Below are positions 44,746 through 55,807 of a stretch of DNA of 64,000 nt, one piece after another. The notes beneath the pieces are model-generated. The model was not told where the DNA came from. It did no database searches and saw nothing but the letters and a program-made list of their open reading frames with translations. How positions within the stretch are numbered: position 1 is the first letter of the stretch; each line of letters opens with the position of its first letter. The position numbers and the translations under genes are program-made. Source of the DNA: Serripes groenlandicus (lineage: Eukaryota > Mollusca > Bivalvia > Cardiida > Cardiidae); assembly GCA_031761405.1 (NCBI GenBank), contig JASEVX010000010.1, forward strand, positions 34,775,998-34,839,997. The letters run 5' to 3'.

Positions 44746-45011
44746 TTTAACTCAATTTAGTAAGCGAACTTACATTTACAAATGTAAAGAATATGTTATT
44801 CAAAATTCCAATTAGAAAATGACTGCATTTAACCACAGGCGTCCGAATTTCTATTACAGCAAAAAACCGGGAAAATCACACAATACCTCGTTTAAATACA
44901 CAAAAAGTCTCTCTATATTGTCTATACGCTTTGATAAAAGTGATCGTAATGGTAATTTGGGGAATCCTGCACGTGTTACTATTAATAGCCCCTCTATACG
45001 TCCATATAGTA

Positions 45012-45534
45012 TAATAATAATGACAAGGTGTGCAACGGTGTTTTACCCCCTCGCTCGATTCGGGCTATAATTTCCGCAGAAAAAGAAAAAGGTAGAGACG
45101 GGTTCATAAATGATTTTTCTCGTGATCCATCACATCAATATTTGCCAACCGACAAATACGCCGGCGTTTAATTTCAAGCTTAATGTTCATTATATTTTTG
45201 CAGTTGTCCTTACCTCCATGCGCTGACGTCACAGATTGTAACATTCCGCAGCGACAGATTAATCAAACAACGATTTAAAACATGGTCTAAACATTTTTTT
45301 TTATACTTCTTTCGAAAACGTACAAATAAATACCGTATTTTGTTGAATAATATTATTTTTGGAAGAAAAATGATTAAATGCCAACACCAACAAACATTGC
45401 TCAGGTACAATATTCTAAAAAAGCGCGTCATTTCGCGTTAAATATTCGCTGCGGAACGTGATTATTGTGACGTCAGCGCATGGCGAATAGAGCAAGGGGG
45501 TAAAACACCGTTGCACACCTTGTCATTATTATTA
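45012..45534. mobile_element. Foldback element with 45-bp TIRs and a second inner inverted repeat
   Basis: The left TIR (45,012-45,056: TAATAATAATGACAAGG, then TGTGCAACGGTGTTTTACCC) matches the right TIR (45,490-45,534) with one mismatch. A second inverted pair, CCATGCGCTGACGTCAC at 45,217 against GTGACGTCAGCGCATGG ending 45,483, adjoins the TIR on the right but is 160 bp away from it on the left. This suggests an insertion in the left half or a deletion in the right. There is no transposase. Confidence 0.75.
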
Positions 45535-45958
45535 GCTCGACTATTCGAAGAATATGAGAGCTTTACTACTCGCCCCGGCGTCGGCGTCCGGTTAAAGTTT
45601 TAGAGTTGGCATTTTCATTCATAAGTATTTGTGCTACGGCTTTAATACTTGGAATTTAGTTATATCTTATACCTTTCTTCACATTGAATGCTGAAGATGC
45701 TGAGTGTGACCTTCTTTTTGGGGTAAAAAATCTGATTTTCGGTGGTTAAAGTTTTAGGGCAAGTTGGATTTTTTTTTGATTTTTTTTTTCTCAATAACTA
45801 CTTATGCTAGGGCTTTTATATTTGGAACATAATTACATCTAATACCTGTCTTCATATTGTATGCTGAAGATTCTGAGTGTGACCTTCTTTTTGGGGTAAA
45901 AGACGTGATTTTGGGTGGTTAAAGTTTTAGGGCAAGTTGGCCTTTTCATTTAATTTTT

Positions 45959-46635
45959 AGCTCTACTGGCCAAAGGCCAGAAGGGCTTATGTCGTGGCGA
46001 TTTGTCCGTCGTCCGTCCGTGCGTCCGTCCGTAAACAATTTCTTGTTAACACGATACAGTCTTCACTTTTGATTGTATCTCAACCAAACTTATACAGTAG
46101 TTAGATATCCATGAGAGCTCGGTTCCTTTCGAAAACCAGCCAGATCCGCCCATGCATGCCCTTGAAATGGTCAAAATTGCTATAAAAGAGCTTGTTAACA
46201 TGATACAGTCTTCACTTTTGATTGTATCTCAACCAAACTTGTACAGTAGTTAGATATTCATGAGAGCTCGGTTCCTTTCGAAAACCAGCCAGATCCGCCC
46301 ATGCAAGACTGGATTATGGCCCTTGAAATTGTCCAAATTGCTATAATTGAGCATGTGAACACAATAGAGGCTCCATTTACTATCTGATCTTCACCAAACT
46401 TAGATAGTAGTTAAATACTGATTAGAGCTTGGTTCCTTTTGAAAACCAGCCAGATCCGCCAATGCAAGACTGGATTATGGCCCATGAAATTGTAAAAATT
46501 GATATAATACAGCTTGTGAAAACAAAAGAGCCTCCATTTACTATCCGATCTTCACCATACATACAGTCATGCTCTGGATTGAAAATGACCAAAGAACCAT
46601 ACCAGTAGAGCATAGGCCCTCATGGGCCTCTTGTT
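45959..46635. repeat. Nested AGCTCTACTGGCC...GGGCCTCTTGTT element
   Basis: Starts AGCTCTACTGGCCAAAGGCC and ends CCCTCATGGGCCTCTTGTT. It is flanked on both sides by TTTAATTTTT, and the uninterrupted version of the site is seen in the neighbouring tandem unit at about 46,785-46,805. Inside are three or four tandem units of about 170-180 bp with GAGAGCTCGGTTCCTTTCGA and CCAGCCAGATCCGCCCATGC. Confidence 0.7.
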
Positions 46636-47236
46636 TAATTTTTCTCAAGTATTTGTGCTACAGCTTTAATATTTGAAATGTAGTTACATCTTATACCTTT
46701 CTTCACATTGAATGCTGAAGATGCTGAGTGTGACCTTCTTTTTGGGTGGTTAAAGTTTTAGGGCAAGTTGGCATTTTCATTTAATTTTTTAATTTTTCTC
46801 AATAAGTACTTGTGTTAGGGCTTTCATATTTGGAATATAATTACATATAATACCTTTCTTCACATTGTATGTTGAAGGTGCTGAGTGTGACTCTTTGGGA
46901 ATAAATGACATGATTTTTGTTTGATTTTAAGAATTTTAGATAAATTCATAATTTTTGGTTACATTCCTTTCTAATTGTGATCATTCATTTATCAAATATA
47001 ATTCTTCAACATATCAAACGGGTTTTGCATGATGTCAAACATTTGGTAAACCTACGGTTTGGCTATTTTTGGACTCGGTCAGTTTTAACATTTGCGTTTA
47101 GCTCAACGTTAAAGTTTCATAATTCAAATCACTTCATACTTCACACATTTGTTAAGGACCATCGTACAATTAGGTTAGATAACTCCATTGTATCCTAAAT
47201 ATGGATTAATGGCCCTTGAATTACTTAGAAAAAAAA

Positions 47237-47354
47237 TTTGCCACAATGTTTTCTAGTTTTTGTCATGGGTTATCCATTCAATTATGGATTATGTTTTGAC
47301 AAAATATGTTCAAAGTCGTCTGCTGCAGAATTGCCATATGAGGGAAAGGGTTAA
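47237..47354. repeat. Right half of a TTAA-type MITE
   Basis: Begins at TTGCCACAATGTTTTCTAG and ends with a clean terminus ATATGAGGGAAAGGGTTAA. The left half is missing, replaced by A-rich sequence. Confidence 0.7.
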
Positions 47355-47974
47355 TAGTACTTAAGTGCAATATAATGAAGTAGTGCTTTATGCGAATAAG
47401 CGGCATATAGTCGAGCGCGCTGTCCTCCGACAGCTCTTGTTACACTATAGAGCTATGGACGTATAGAGGGGCTATTTATATTAACACGTTTTGGATTCCC
47501 CAAATTACCATTTTGTTGTATGTGGGAAAGGCTTGACATAGGAACTAGTTTCAATTTTCTTGCTCAACCAGTTCATGAACATTTACTTGAATTTACTTCT
47601 CGAACTGTAAAGTCATGACCTTTAGATTTAAGAATTAGAGTATATTTATATTACAACAATTAAGTAAATTTTTTGTTAAGCAAAGATATGAAAAAATATC
47701 TGTAAGTGGATAGAATTGAAAACAGTGTGGGCTTGTGACAAAAGGAGAAAGTGCTTATGATGAGCATTTACTCCTTTTATCAAATTGAATACAAAATTTG
47801 CTGCTGCAGAGGCCTAAAAAAAGCTAGTTTCTTTATTGAACAATAAACTTGTTGATGAAAAGTCTTAAATTTGTTCCATAAAAGAATAAGAGTACTTTTA
47901 AATTCAAACATTTAAAGTCAATTATTTGTGAAACAAAGATATTATGTATTTTTTTTAAAATTCGGTTAAAGAAC

Positions 47975-49330
47975 ATTTTTAGAACATTTCAAGGAAATAT
48001 CAAGTTCTTGAAATGTTCTACAAATGTTCTAAAACAAAATTTTAGAAGATCATCATCATCATCATATCAAGTTCTGCATATGTTCTAGAAATGATCTACA
48101 ACATAATTCCAGTACACTTTTCGAATAATTTTACTAAGTCAATTTAATTAAATAATAATGACTTTGTATTTTTTAACTCAGTGTGAATGAATCACTTAAA
48201 CTTGATCCATTATGAAGAGAAACAAGGACACTTCTAGAACACTTCTAGAACCTTTTTTTTTTTTAATGATTGCAACAACAACAACAGGAAGTTGAGATTT
48301 TAAATTTTCAAAATGGATGATAATGTGACATGTTAAAATTCTGGCAATGTTTTCACAAAACACTCGGTTATTATGGATTGTCATCAAATATTATGTACAA
48401 AGTGATTTGTAAATAACTTTTCTTCTCATTCTAATGATAGAGCAGATAGAAAAAACATAATATGAAGCTTTACAAGCACAGAATGTATTCAACTTGGCTT
48501 AGAAACACTTGACAAGTAAAACTTATGTTAATGAATGTTTATTCAGTGATTTAAAGTGAAATTCATCATCTTTTGTGACATGATTACTTTTTGGAACACT
48601 TTTAGGCTTTAGGCAGTTCCAGGCCCTGGCATTTTCAGTTAATTTTGTAATTTACTATAATGTCTAGGATAACCCATTTTAATATAGTCTATCTTAGACA
48701 TGTAATAAATGCAAACATGATTGTAGTTTCTGTGAGTTTACTTTTAATTGAATATTTCTTGGATTGTTCTAGGTACATCCCACCCAAGCTCTAGAACAGA
48801 TACAAGTATGATTCAGCTGTTTACTGAGCAGGTGTCCTGGAACTATTCTAGAACCATCCCACATCATTTCTGGAACAAACCTTCATTGTTCTGAAACCAT
48901 TCTTGAACTATTCTAGAAAATTCTATAATTGTTCTGGAACTCTGGTCTAGAACTGTTCTGGAATGTTTGTGGGACAGTTCTAGAATGTTTATGGGACAGT
49001 TCTAGAATGTTTATGGGACAGTTCTAGAACGTTAAGTGAGACAATTTTTCCAGAAGAATTGTTCTGGAACTGTTCTAGAATTATTCTAGACTAGTTCTAG
49101 AACAACTCCAGAACAATAGAAGGGAAACTGTTCTCAATCTATTCTAGAATATTTGTTATAGAACTGTTCTTGAACAAGTGGTCAAAAAACAGTAGCATAA
49201 CTGTTCTAGAACATCTGTCCCTGAAATTTGTCTCATTTAACGTAATAGAAATGTTCTTTAAATGTTCTAGAATGGATCTGGGCTTGTTCTAGAGCAGTTC
49301 TTGAACATTTATTCTGGAAATGTTCCAGAA
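47975..49330. repeat. TTCTAGAA / TTCTNGAA palindrome field
   Basis: I count at least 13 exact TTCTAGAA octamers (e.g. 48,083; 48,232; 48,243; 48,846; 48,911; 48,978; 49,000; 49,022; 49,073; 49,095; 49,142; 49,204; 49,265) and many one-off variants such as TTCTGGAA. One subunit, GGGACAGTTCTAGAATGTTTAT, is tandem at 22-bp spacing (48,972-49,030). TTCnnGAA is the core of a heat-shock element, but the field may simply be a degenerate simple repeat. No gene start is evident beside it. Confidence 0.75.
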
Positions 49331-49407
49331 TATTTCGCAGAGGTATAGCTAAGTAGAGTTAGCTATAGTTTTGCACCGACAATATCATAAATTTAAAAAA
49401 AAATGTT

Positions 49408-49451
49408 AGTGCAAAACTATGACTAACTTGACTTAGACATAGTTTTGCACT
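49408..49451. repeat. 44-bp palindrome, copy 1
   Basis: The arms AGTGCAAAACTATG and CATAGTTTTGCACT are perfectly complementary around a loop containing CTAACTTGACTTAG. A related half is at 49,362-49,376. Confidence 0.8.
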
Positions 49452-50075
49452 GAAAAATAGTATAAAACATATACATGTTTCTCTCTTTTGTCCTATTTTA
49501 AAACATGTTAAATAGAAAAAAGTGTTTTTAAAGCGACTGAAATGTTCTTTATAATCAAGAAAGCCTCAAAATGGACACAATAAGCCCTGGAGGAGATATT
49601 AATCAAAGGGAACAATGTTTATTACAATGTAGTAACAGCTTCATCTGGTGTACAGATTCAGAAAGAGGAGTATCTACTTGTGAGTGATCTTCCAAATCAG
49701 TGGAGCAGTTTTAAAATCTGATGCAGGTTCAATTTTAAATGTTAAACCTTATGTAAGTTTGCATCAAACAATAAGAAAGAAAAAACTAATTATTTTCTTA
49801 ACAATGAAATGCTTAGTAACACCTCATTCAAGTAACAAGAACAGTATGGTAGAAACCAATAATGTAGTGTTCACATCACACTGTAAGTTTGAAAACTTGA
49901 TCCTGTTTTGCATCAAGTTTGGGTGACCTAGAAATTGAATTCATAACATTTGAAGCCACACATGTAGATATTGTGTAGAATACATGTACTGATACAAGTG
50001 AATCAGATGATATTGAAGTAATAATTTTTCTGACATATCAGAAGGAGTATATTCCTATATTCTTCAAATAATTAA

Positions 50076-50358
50076 TTGATTGATTGATTGGGATTAAACA
50101 CCGTTTTTAACAATTTCTCAGTTATATCACGGCGGCCAGTTCACCTACTCATGCATTTCTTGGTTTTCTCACACCAGTACTCCACACAACAATCTTCCCA
50201 AGCAACTGCCTGCTTTTCCACATAGACTTAGCCCATTGGTGGAAGACGAGTGACGCATGTCGCATTGACTTGTCAATCCTCGGAAGAAAGTTGGCCGAGC
50301 CGGGATTTGAACTCACAACCCCTGGATTGACAGCCCGCGTCGCTACCAGGGCTCGGCA
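50076..50358 (-). repeat. tRNA-derived SINE with 13-bp target-site duplication
   Basis: Flanked by TTCAAATAATTAA on both sides (50,063-50,075 and 50,359-50,371). On the minus strand it starts with a tRNA-like head (GCCGAGCCCTGGTAGCGACG, box B GAGTTCAAATCCC) and continues through a body with CCGTGATATAACTGAGAAAT. It ends in a short GATT-type tail. The duplication shows LINE-type retrotransposition. Confidence 0.85.
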
Positions 50359-50834
50359 TTCAAATAATTAAAGACACAAACGATGAGAAAATCAAAAGGA
50401 TTGAAGAATAACTACAACAATGTAGTTTAGGTTATGACAGTGAACATAGTTTAATGTCTGTTCATAATGACTATGAACTTGCTACAGCTGTGTCATCTGA
50501 AGATGACATCCCATTATCTAAACTCTCAAAAGTCTGATACTCTCGGTTAGATTTAGAGCACATCTCTTCTGGTATTGAATAAATGTTCTCACAATTTCAG
50601 AAGAAAATGTTGAATGAAACTTACTAAGAATCAAGTTTATCCAATTGTATTCTTCCAAAAAGAAAAAGAATAGAAACAATAGGTGCAAACTGAATTGAGT
50701 AGAAAGGTGTATGACATTAGGAAAATTTAATCTAGTTGATAAAACAGTTTCACCAAATGAAATGGAGCTCAGTTACTGTTATAAAGTAGAAAGGGGATCT
50801 AATAGTAAAGTAACTGACAAAACACTAATGGCCC

Positions 50835-52281
50835 CAGGGGTGGCAAAATGCTTTGTCCGAGTTGCCCGAGCCGTACATTTATACGTCTGGACAAGTGTAT
50901 TTTTTCAATCCACTTGTCCGTGGACAAGTAAAATTTTCTGGTTAATAAATGAAAATGAATATTAAAGCCTAAACTTACTCGTCAATATTGACAAGCGCGG
51001 ATGTTTACATGCGATAAACAATAATAAGAATGACCCAGAATTTTGCATTTCCGGTTTCATTTCCCCCCTCGCTTTTTCGTAACCTACAAGCGATAAAACA
51101 CAAATAGCAACTGTTTAAGACCCGTATACAGGTGTAGCTTGTATACCGAATATGATATTTATCCGAATCAAATATTTAACGAAATATTTATATATCTTAA
51201 TTATACAAAATGTAAAGCGAGTCAAGTGATATTTCGTTTAATTTTTTTTTACCCAAAATTTATTTAACCACGTGTTGAAAGGAAAAAACAATGGCGGACT
51301 TCAAATGTTTCGCTGATGTGAAATTGATTTTCGATGTATTCAAGTGGTAAAGAGGTAAGCTGCATATGTTTAGACATCGGTTATAATATGAATAACAGAT
51401 GATTAAACTAGCAAGTACTTGTCTAAATGATTTGAACTAGTTAAAAATTGACTTCGATTTGGTTTAGCTGGGAGGGTTTCCGGAAATTGACTTTCACTTT
51501 CGTAATGTACACTGGATTCTTAAAATTTCACTATGCATCATAGACAGTTGAATGATGCAGACATTGAAAGCATCATATATGTTTTCAAGTTAAGAGAAAC
51601 ATAACTGATATATTAAGCCTTGAACTAAAAGTTAATGAAATGATCAATGTTGGTTAAAAAACAGAATTAAATGGTGACTTAAACAATATTCTGTTCCAAT
51701 TGCTTTAACATGTGAATGTGTTTGATGTTATCCTGAGCTGGAGCAGAGCCACATTGTTGGTGTCCATATTCAGTCAGCTAAATAATATTAAACAATGGCC
51801 TAAAGTTTTTGAAAATGGCCCACTTTTTTCAGAATCAGTGGGCGATGGGCCCAATGTTTTCAAAATATTGGCAGATCTCTGAAAATGATGCTAATTTTAA
51901 TATAACCTGGTTAAATGAATATAATAAAAAAGTCACAAAAATGTTGTTGTTTTTTTGTTTTCATTTATATAAAAATAGATATAAATACAGTTATTTTGAG
52001 GACTCCCTTAAAGGTTGGAGGAATATGAACCCTACACCAAGCACCAGGGAGTCCTTAAGGATCTATGGAAATTTAAGTTTAAATAGTGTCGAACCCTGCA
52101 ATTATATGTCAACATTCAATAAACAACTGAAATTTAATACTTTTTATTTTCAATCTAAAACCATATAAATATAGAACATGCATATAAAATATGGACAAGT
52201 TGTCAATTCATACGGACAAGTGATTTTTTCTGATTACTTGTCCATGGACAAGTGAACTATTTTGATATTTGGCCACCCCTG
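50835..52281. mobile_element. hAT-like non-autonomous element 1 (5-bp TSD GGCCC)
   Basis: The left end CAGGGGTGGCAAAAT and right end ATTTGGCCACCCCTG are inverted repeats, bounded by GGCCC on each side (50,830-50,834 and 52,282-52,286). Just inside both ends lie several (A/G)GACAAGT motifs, including palindromes such as ACTTGTCCGTGGACAAGT (50,920-50,937) and ACTTGTCCATGGACAAGT. CAGGG termini and a short TSD suggest the hAT superfamily. A 119-codon frame at 51,809 has no transposase motif. An ATGGCGGACTTC start at 51,292 might be a captured or ancestral first exon. Confidence 0.75.
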
Positions 52282-52939
52282 GGCCCGAGTTGAAATAATT
52301 GTTCCAACTATTGTTGAGAGTGAATAACAACAGTGCATTGATTTTGAAAATTAAGATATAGTTGAAGACATTAACATGGAAGACTGCAAAGTTAGTAGCT
52401 GATCAGAGTGAAATACAATTTGAAAGTCATGGATCAGGGTTTGGGCATGGCTGCAGATATGATTGTAGAAGGGTCGACTATGAAGAAGCTATGGGGTTAG
52501 CATTACAATTGACTGGTTAGTGTCACTGGATAAATGGACCAGTAGTACTTGTATAGCGGCATTAAACACCAAACAATTGGAAGTTAGGAGATGCAATATG
52601 ACAAAGGCAGTTTCTTTTTAAGTATTCTGCTCCACAGAAGAAGAAAGTAATAAACAGTCCAGTTCCATTAGTCAGAAATGAGTTAATTCATTTATGTGGA
52701 TTTTGTCATTAAATGGTACAAATATTAGGGTTTGCAAGCCTTTTTTTCTCCGAACTTTGAATATTTCTCCTCAGAAAGTTCACATAGCCTTTAAAAATGC
52801 CCAAATCATTATTCAAACTGTAGAGTCACACACAGAAGGACAATTATTATGTCCATGCCTGTATTGAAAGGGCAAGTAGTCAAATTAGTGTGTACACAAC
52901 TAATTTGTAAGAACTGCATGTCATAAAAATCCAAACCAT

Positions 52940-53345
52940 GCTTAAGCCCCAGTCCATCCGACCGCCCGTACTAAAATTTGGCCATTCCGTGGTCAGATCT
53001 GTGTTGGGTCCGGGATAGTCCTGGATGGTCTGTCATGGTCAGGGATACCTCCCCGGCAATTTTAAACTCTTTAAAATTGCCGTGGTCATCCAGGACCGGC
53101 CAGGAGGATTCTTTAATTCGGGGTAGTCCGAGATGGTCTGTGTAGCGACCGTGTTAGCTCCAGGCTGCCGTGGTGGTGACCTGGGTCAGATCCTTGTTGG
53201 CTCCGTGTTCATCCGTTGAGGTGCCGTGTTAGGTCCGGGGTGACGATGTTTTGTGACTTAATTTCACCCAGGATCATCCCGGATCAAGATATCTATTGAT
53301 CCGGGGTGTACCGTGTTGCTCTGTGTTGAGTCCGGCTTACGTGTG
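52940..53345. repeat. GC-rich repeat block with internal hairpin
   Basis: An abrupt rise in GC content, with repeated motifs of the GGTC(A/C)G / GTGTTGG(G/C)TCC / TCCGGG type. A strong palindrome, CCGGCAATTTTAAA...TTTAAAATTGCCG, lies at about 53,051-53,084. No coding frame persists. It is probably the body of a TIR or foldback element starting near AGTCCATCCGACCG (52,952). Confidence 0.55.
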
Positions 53346-53867
53346 ACTGTAGCTTTATGAAATGAACTTGTCATATTTTTTTTACTTCAAGTCTGTTTCC
53401 AAAATACTAAATTTTTTATCAGGATTAAGAAAGGAACAAGGTTTTTGGGCAGATTAAAAATAGAATCTAACAATTCCAATATAGCAGAAATTTAGTATGA
53501 TAACAATGGTCCATTAGACTCGGTGGTTAAGAAGTCAAACACTGTTCTGAATGTGATTGTGAAAGATATTGAGCTAAATATATTGCAAAAGGACTACTCC
53601 ATGTCTTACATTTGAAAAGTACAAAGAGCTCATTTCCTTATGTAGGTAGGGTGTGAGCCCTCATTCCCATTACATCGTTCTATGCAGTCATTTCTCATGA
53701 GATTCCCAACTAATTCATAGTACTGTAAGGCTATTTTGTTACCAATATGTACTTAAACAATCCTACAACAGTTTCTGTTTGTTGTAATAATGTACTTTTG
53801 TTACAATGATATGCTCACAAATATGTTGTGAATAAATAAGTTAACAACATTACTATTTGACTCTTTG

Positions 53868-54571
53868 CTCCTTAGTTATTTTCTTGAACAGTCCACCAAA
53901 TCGAAAGCATTAATTCACAACTTATCAATAATGGGTGAATTATGTTCACATTAACTGACAGAGTTGAAAATCTGTGAAGGAAAGGTTCAGATTGCTCGTT
54001 ACGAGCGATCTTAAATTTCCTTCACTGTTCCCAAAGGCCTTCTTATCCTACAACTATTCCTACATTGCTTCCAAATGCCTGCTTTATTGGATGCGAGGAA
54101 ATGCGGTTTTATGGAGCAATGAATAAATAGTTTGAGGGCCATTTTATCAAACATTTTATGATAAATATTGGTAATCCTGCTCCATAGTCATTTTCTTGGA
54201 CTGTACTAACTTGGAAGCATCAAGTCACCACTTATCAGTAATTAATGAACAATGGTTACATTGACTGTCAGTGTGACAAACAGTACAGGAAGATTTCAGA
54301 TTGCTTCCTACACTGTTTTCAAAGGCATCCTGTATTGGGTGCCAGAAAAGGCAGTTTATGTAGCAAAGATTTAATATATTTTTTTGATGTATAGCATTTT
54401 GTTTGAATAGGCAAAATAAAGTTATATAATTATCAAAAGATTGAAATTTTAACTCTTCCTGCACCCCTTTCCACTCTGTCATTAAATATAAACATAATTT
54501 AGCCATTACTGATAAGTGGCAAATAAATGCTTTCAATTAAGAAAGAGTCCAAGAAAACTCTTATGGAGCAT
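53868..54571. repeat. Direct and inverted copies of one terminal motif (MITE pair)
   Basis: TGCTCC(T/A)TAGT(T/C)ATTTTCTTG occurs at 53,868 and 54,179 in one orientation, and at about 54,547-54,568 inverted (AAGAAAACTCTTATGGAGCA). ACTTATCAGTAAT at 54,232 pairs with ATTACTGATAAGT at 54,506. The 54,179-54,568 segment thus forms a TIR element, and the upstream copy is a second, truncated one. Confidence 0.65.
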
Positions 54572-54684
54572 GTTCTATTTATTGCATTGTTCAAAATAAC
54601 TTCATAATTAAATTGGTGAAATATATCTAACTTGACTTAGTATAGGTTTTACATAAATAAAAGATCAACATTTCATTAATTTTA

Positions 54685-54728
54685 AGTGCAAAACTATGTC
54701 TAACTTGACTTAGGTTTAGTTTTGCGCT
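54685..54728. repeat. 44-bp palindrome, copy 2
   Basis: AGTGCAAAACTATGTCTAAC...TAGTTTTGCGCT, same design as 49,408-49,451 with one arm changed (GCGCT for GCACT). Confidence 0.75.
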
Positions 54729-54757
54729 GAGTTTTTTTCAACAAATCATTGATTTTC

Positions 54758-54801
54758 AGTGCAAAACTATGTCTAACTTGACTTAAGTTTAGTTTTGCGC
54801 T
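54758..54801. repeat. 44-bp palindrome, copy 3
   Basis: Third copy, 73 bp after the second; the two share the intervening TTTTTTTCAACAAATCATTG. Confidence 0.75.
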
Positions 54802-55059
54802 AAGTTTTTTTCAACAAATCATTGATTTTCAGTGCAAAACAATTGTTAACTCAAATAATTGATTTTAAACTATTAAGAAAGAGTTTCAGATTAAAAAGAA
54901 TATGATCATTAGTTTTGAAACATTTATCAGCATATAGAACAGAAAAAATATCTACAAAATATCAAAAGGGAAAACATGTAAACAGTTTTTTCACTCTCCT
55001 GTAAAAAAAATTAAAATAGAGTTAGCCTAGTATTGCGCTGAGCCATCGATATGGTATTG

Positions 55060-55807
55060 CTTTGTAACTTCACACACTTATTGGACATCATCAAATGACC
55101 TTGCAAGACAAGTCCCAAAACTATATATCAGATTTCGACACAATTATGCCCCTTTTGGGACTTAGAAATTCTGGTTAAAGTTTTGCGTGCAACTACATTA
55201 AGAGTCTATATCTCTGTATTTACTTGATGCATTGCATTGCAACTTTATACAACCCTTCCCAACCTTCACACTATATAGATTATCAAGTAAGATAACTCTA
55301 TCCTGGATTTACTGCAAGTTATAGCCCTTTTTTACTTAGAAATTCTGGTTAAAGTTTTGTTTGCAACTACATTAACCCTTTCCCTCATATAGACGCTTTC
55401 TGACGCCTCTGCAGCAGACGGCTTTTTGAAAACATAGTGACAAAAGAAGAAATTGCACAAAACGTGCAATTTCTCCTTTTGCCACAATGTTTTCCACTTT
55501 TCGTCATAGGTTATCCATTCAATTGTGGAGATTTTCTATGTTTTGACAAAATATGTTTTAAGTCGTCTGCTGCAGAATTGCCATATGAGGGAAAGGGTTA
55601 AGTGTCCAAGTTGAAGTTAGAAATTTGGGTTAGAGTTTTGCATGCAATGCCTTTTCTCACAAACAGCAGATACTGTTCAAACAAGACTTATCCAACTTGA
55701 TTTATAGTTCTATACTATCAATAAAGCCACTATCTCAGTAACAACTGTTGACTATGGTATCAAATGGCCAAATAGTCGAGCATGCTGTCTTGCAGACAGC
55801 TCTTATA
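55060..55807. repeat. Tandem ~180-bp repeat ending ATAGTCGAGC
   Basis: Units carry TTAGAAATTCTGGTTAAAGT and TTTTGC(G/T)TGCAACTACATTA. It is interrupted by the MITE at 55,372-55,601 and ends near 55,772 with ATAGTCGAGCATGCTGTC...CAGCTCTT, the same end as the element at 45,535-47,447. Confidence 0.6.
55372..55601. mobile_element. TTAA-type MITE, reference copy
   Basis: 230 bp including both TTAA sites. The left end TTAACCCTTTCCCTCATAT and right end ATATGAGGGAAAGGGTTAA are exact inverted repeats. There is a subterminal GCAGCAGACG/CGTCTGCTGC pair and a central GCAATTTCTCCTTTTGCC region with the AAATTGC..GCAATTT palindrome. The site is inside a tandem repeat whose neighbouring unit shows the uninterrupted TTAA at 55,198-55,201. 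TTAA target choice suggests a piggyBac-mobilised MITE. Confidence 0.88.

Larger units (their letters stand above)
45535..47447. repeat. AGCTCGACTATTCG...GTCGAGCGCGC repeat with internal ~170-bp tandem units
   Basis: Starts AGCTCGACTATTCGAAGAAT and ends near ATAGTCGAGCGCGCTGTCC...CAGCTCTTG. Internal units of about 170 bp carry CTTTAATACTTGGAATTTAG, CACATTGAATGCTGAAGATG and TGAGTGTGACCTTCTTTTTG; they occur at about 45,640, 45,810, 46,660 and 46,815. A related end (ATAGTCGAGCATGCTGTCTT) is at 55,772. No protein is encoded. Confidence 0.65.
44948..47510. mobile_element. Outer inverted-repeat element containing two nested insertions
   Basis: About 63 bp at 44,948-45,011 (with GGTAATTTGGGGAATCC and AATAGCCCCTCTATACGTCC) recurs inverted at 47,442-47,510 (GGACGTATAGAGGGGCTATT and GGATTCCCCAAATTACC). 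Everything between is accounted for by other elements: the TIR element 45,012-45,534 and the repeat unit 45,535-47,447. The arms are therefore probably the remains of a small MITE split by later insertions. Confidence 0.6.
49560..52500 (+). pseudogene. Possible decayed coding segment split by two insertions
   Basis: Outside the SINE (50,076-50,358) and the hAT-like element (50,835-52,281) the sequence has the look of damaged coding DNA: moderately long frames on the plus strand (49,684-49,926; 50,711 into the element edge) and little simple repeat. Removing the second insertion restores a read-through from TLMA to RVEIIVPTIVES. I do not recognise the protein. It may be an old transposon ORF. 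Confidence 0.25.

Noticed and set aside
44819..45070. 83-codon frame
   Set aside because: It spans the left arm of the outer inverted repeat and the TIR of the foldback element, so it is repeat DNA.
51809..52168. 119-codon frame as a transposase gene
   Set aside because: No DDE, zinc-finger or hAT dimerisation motif is visible and the composition is that of AT-rich non-coding DNA.
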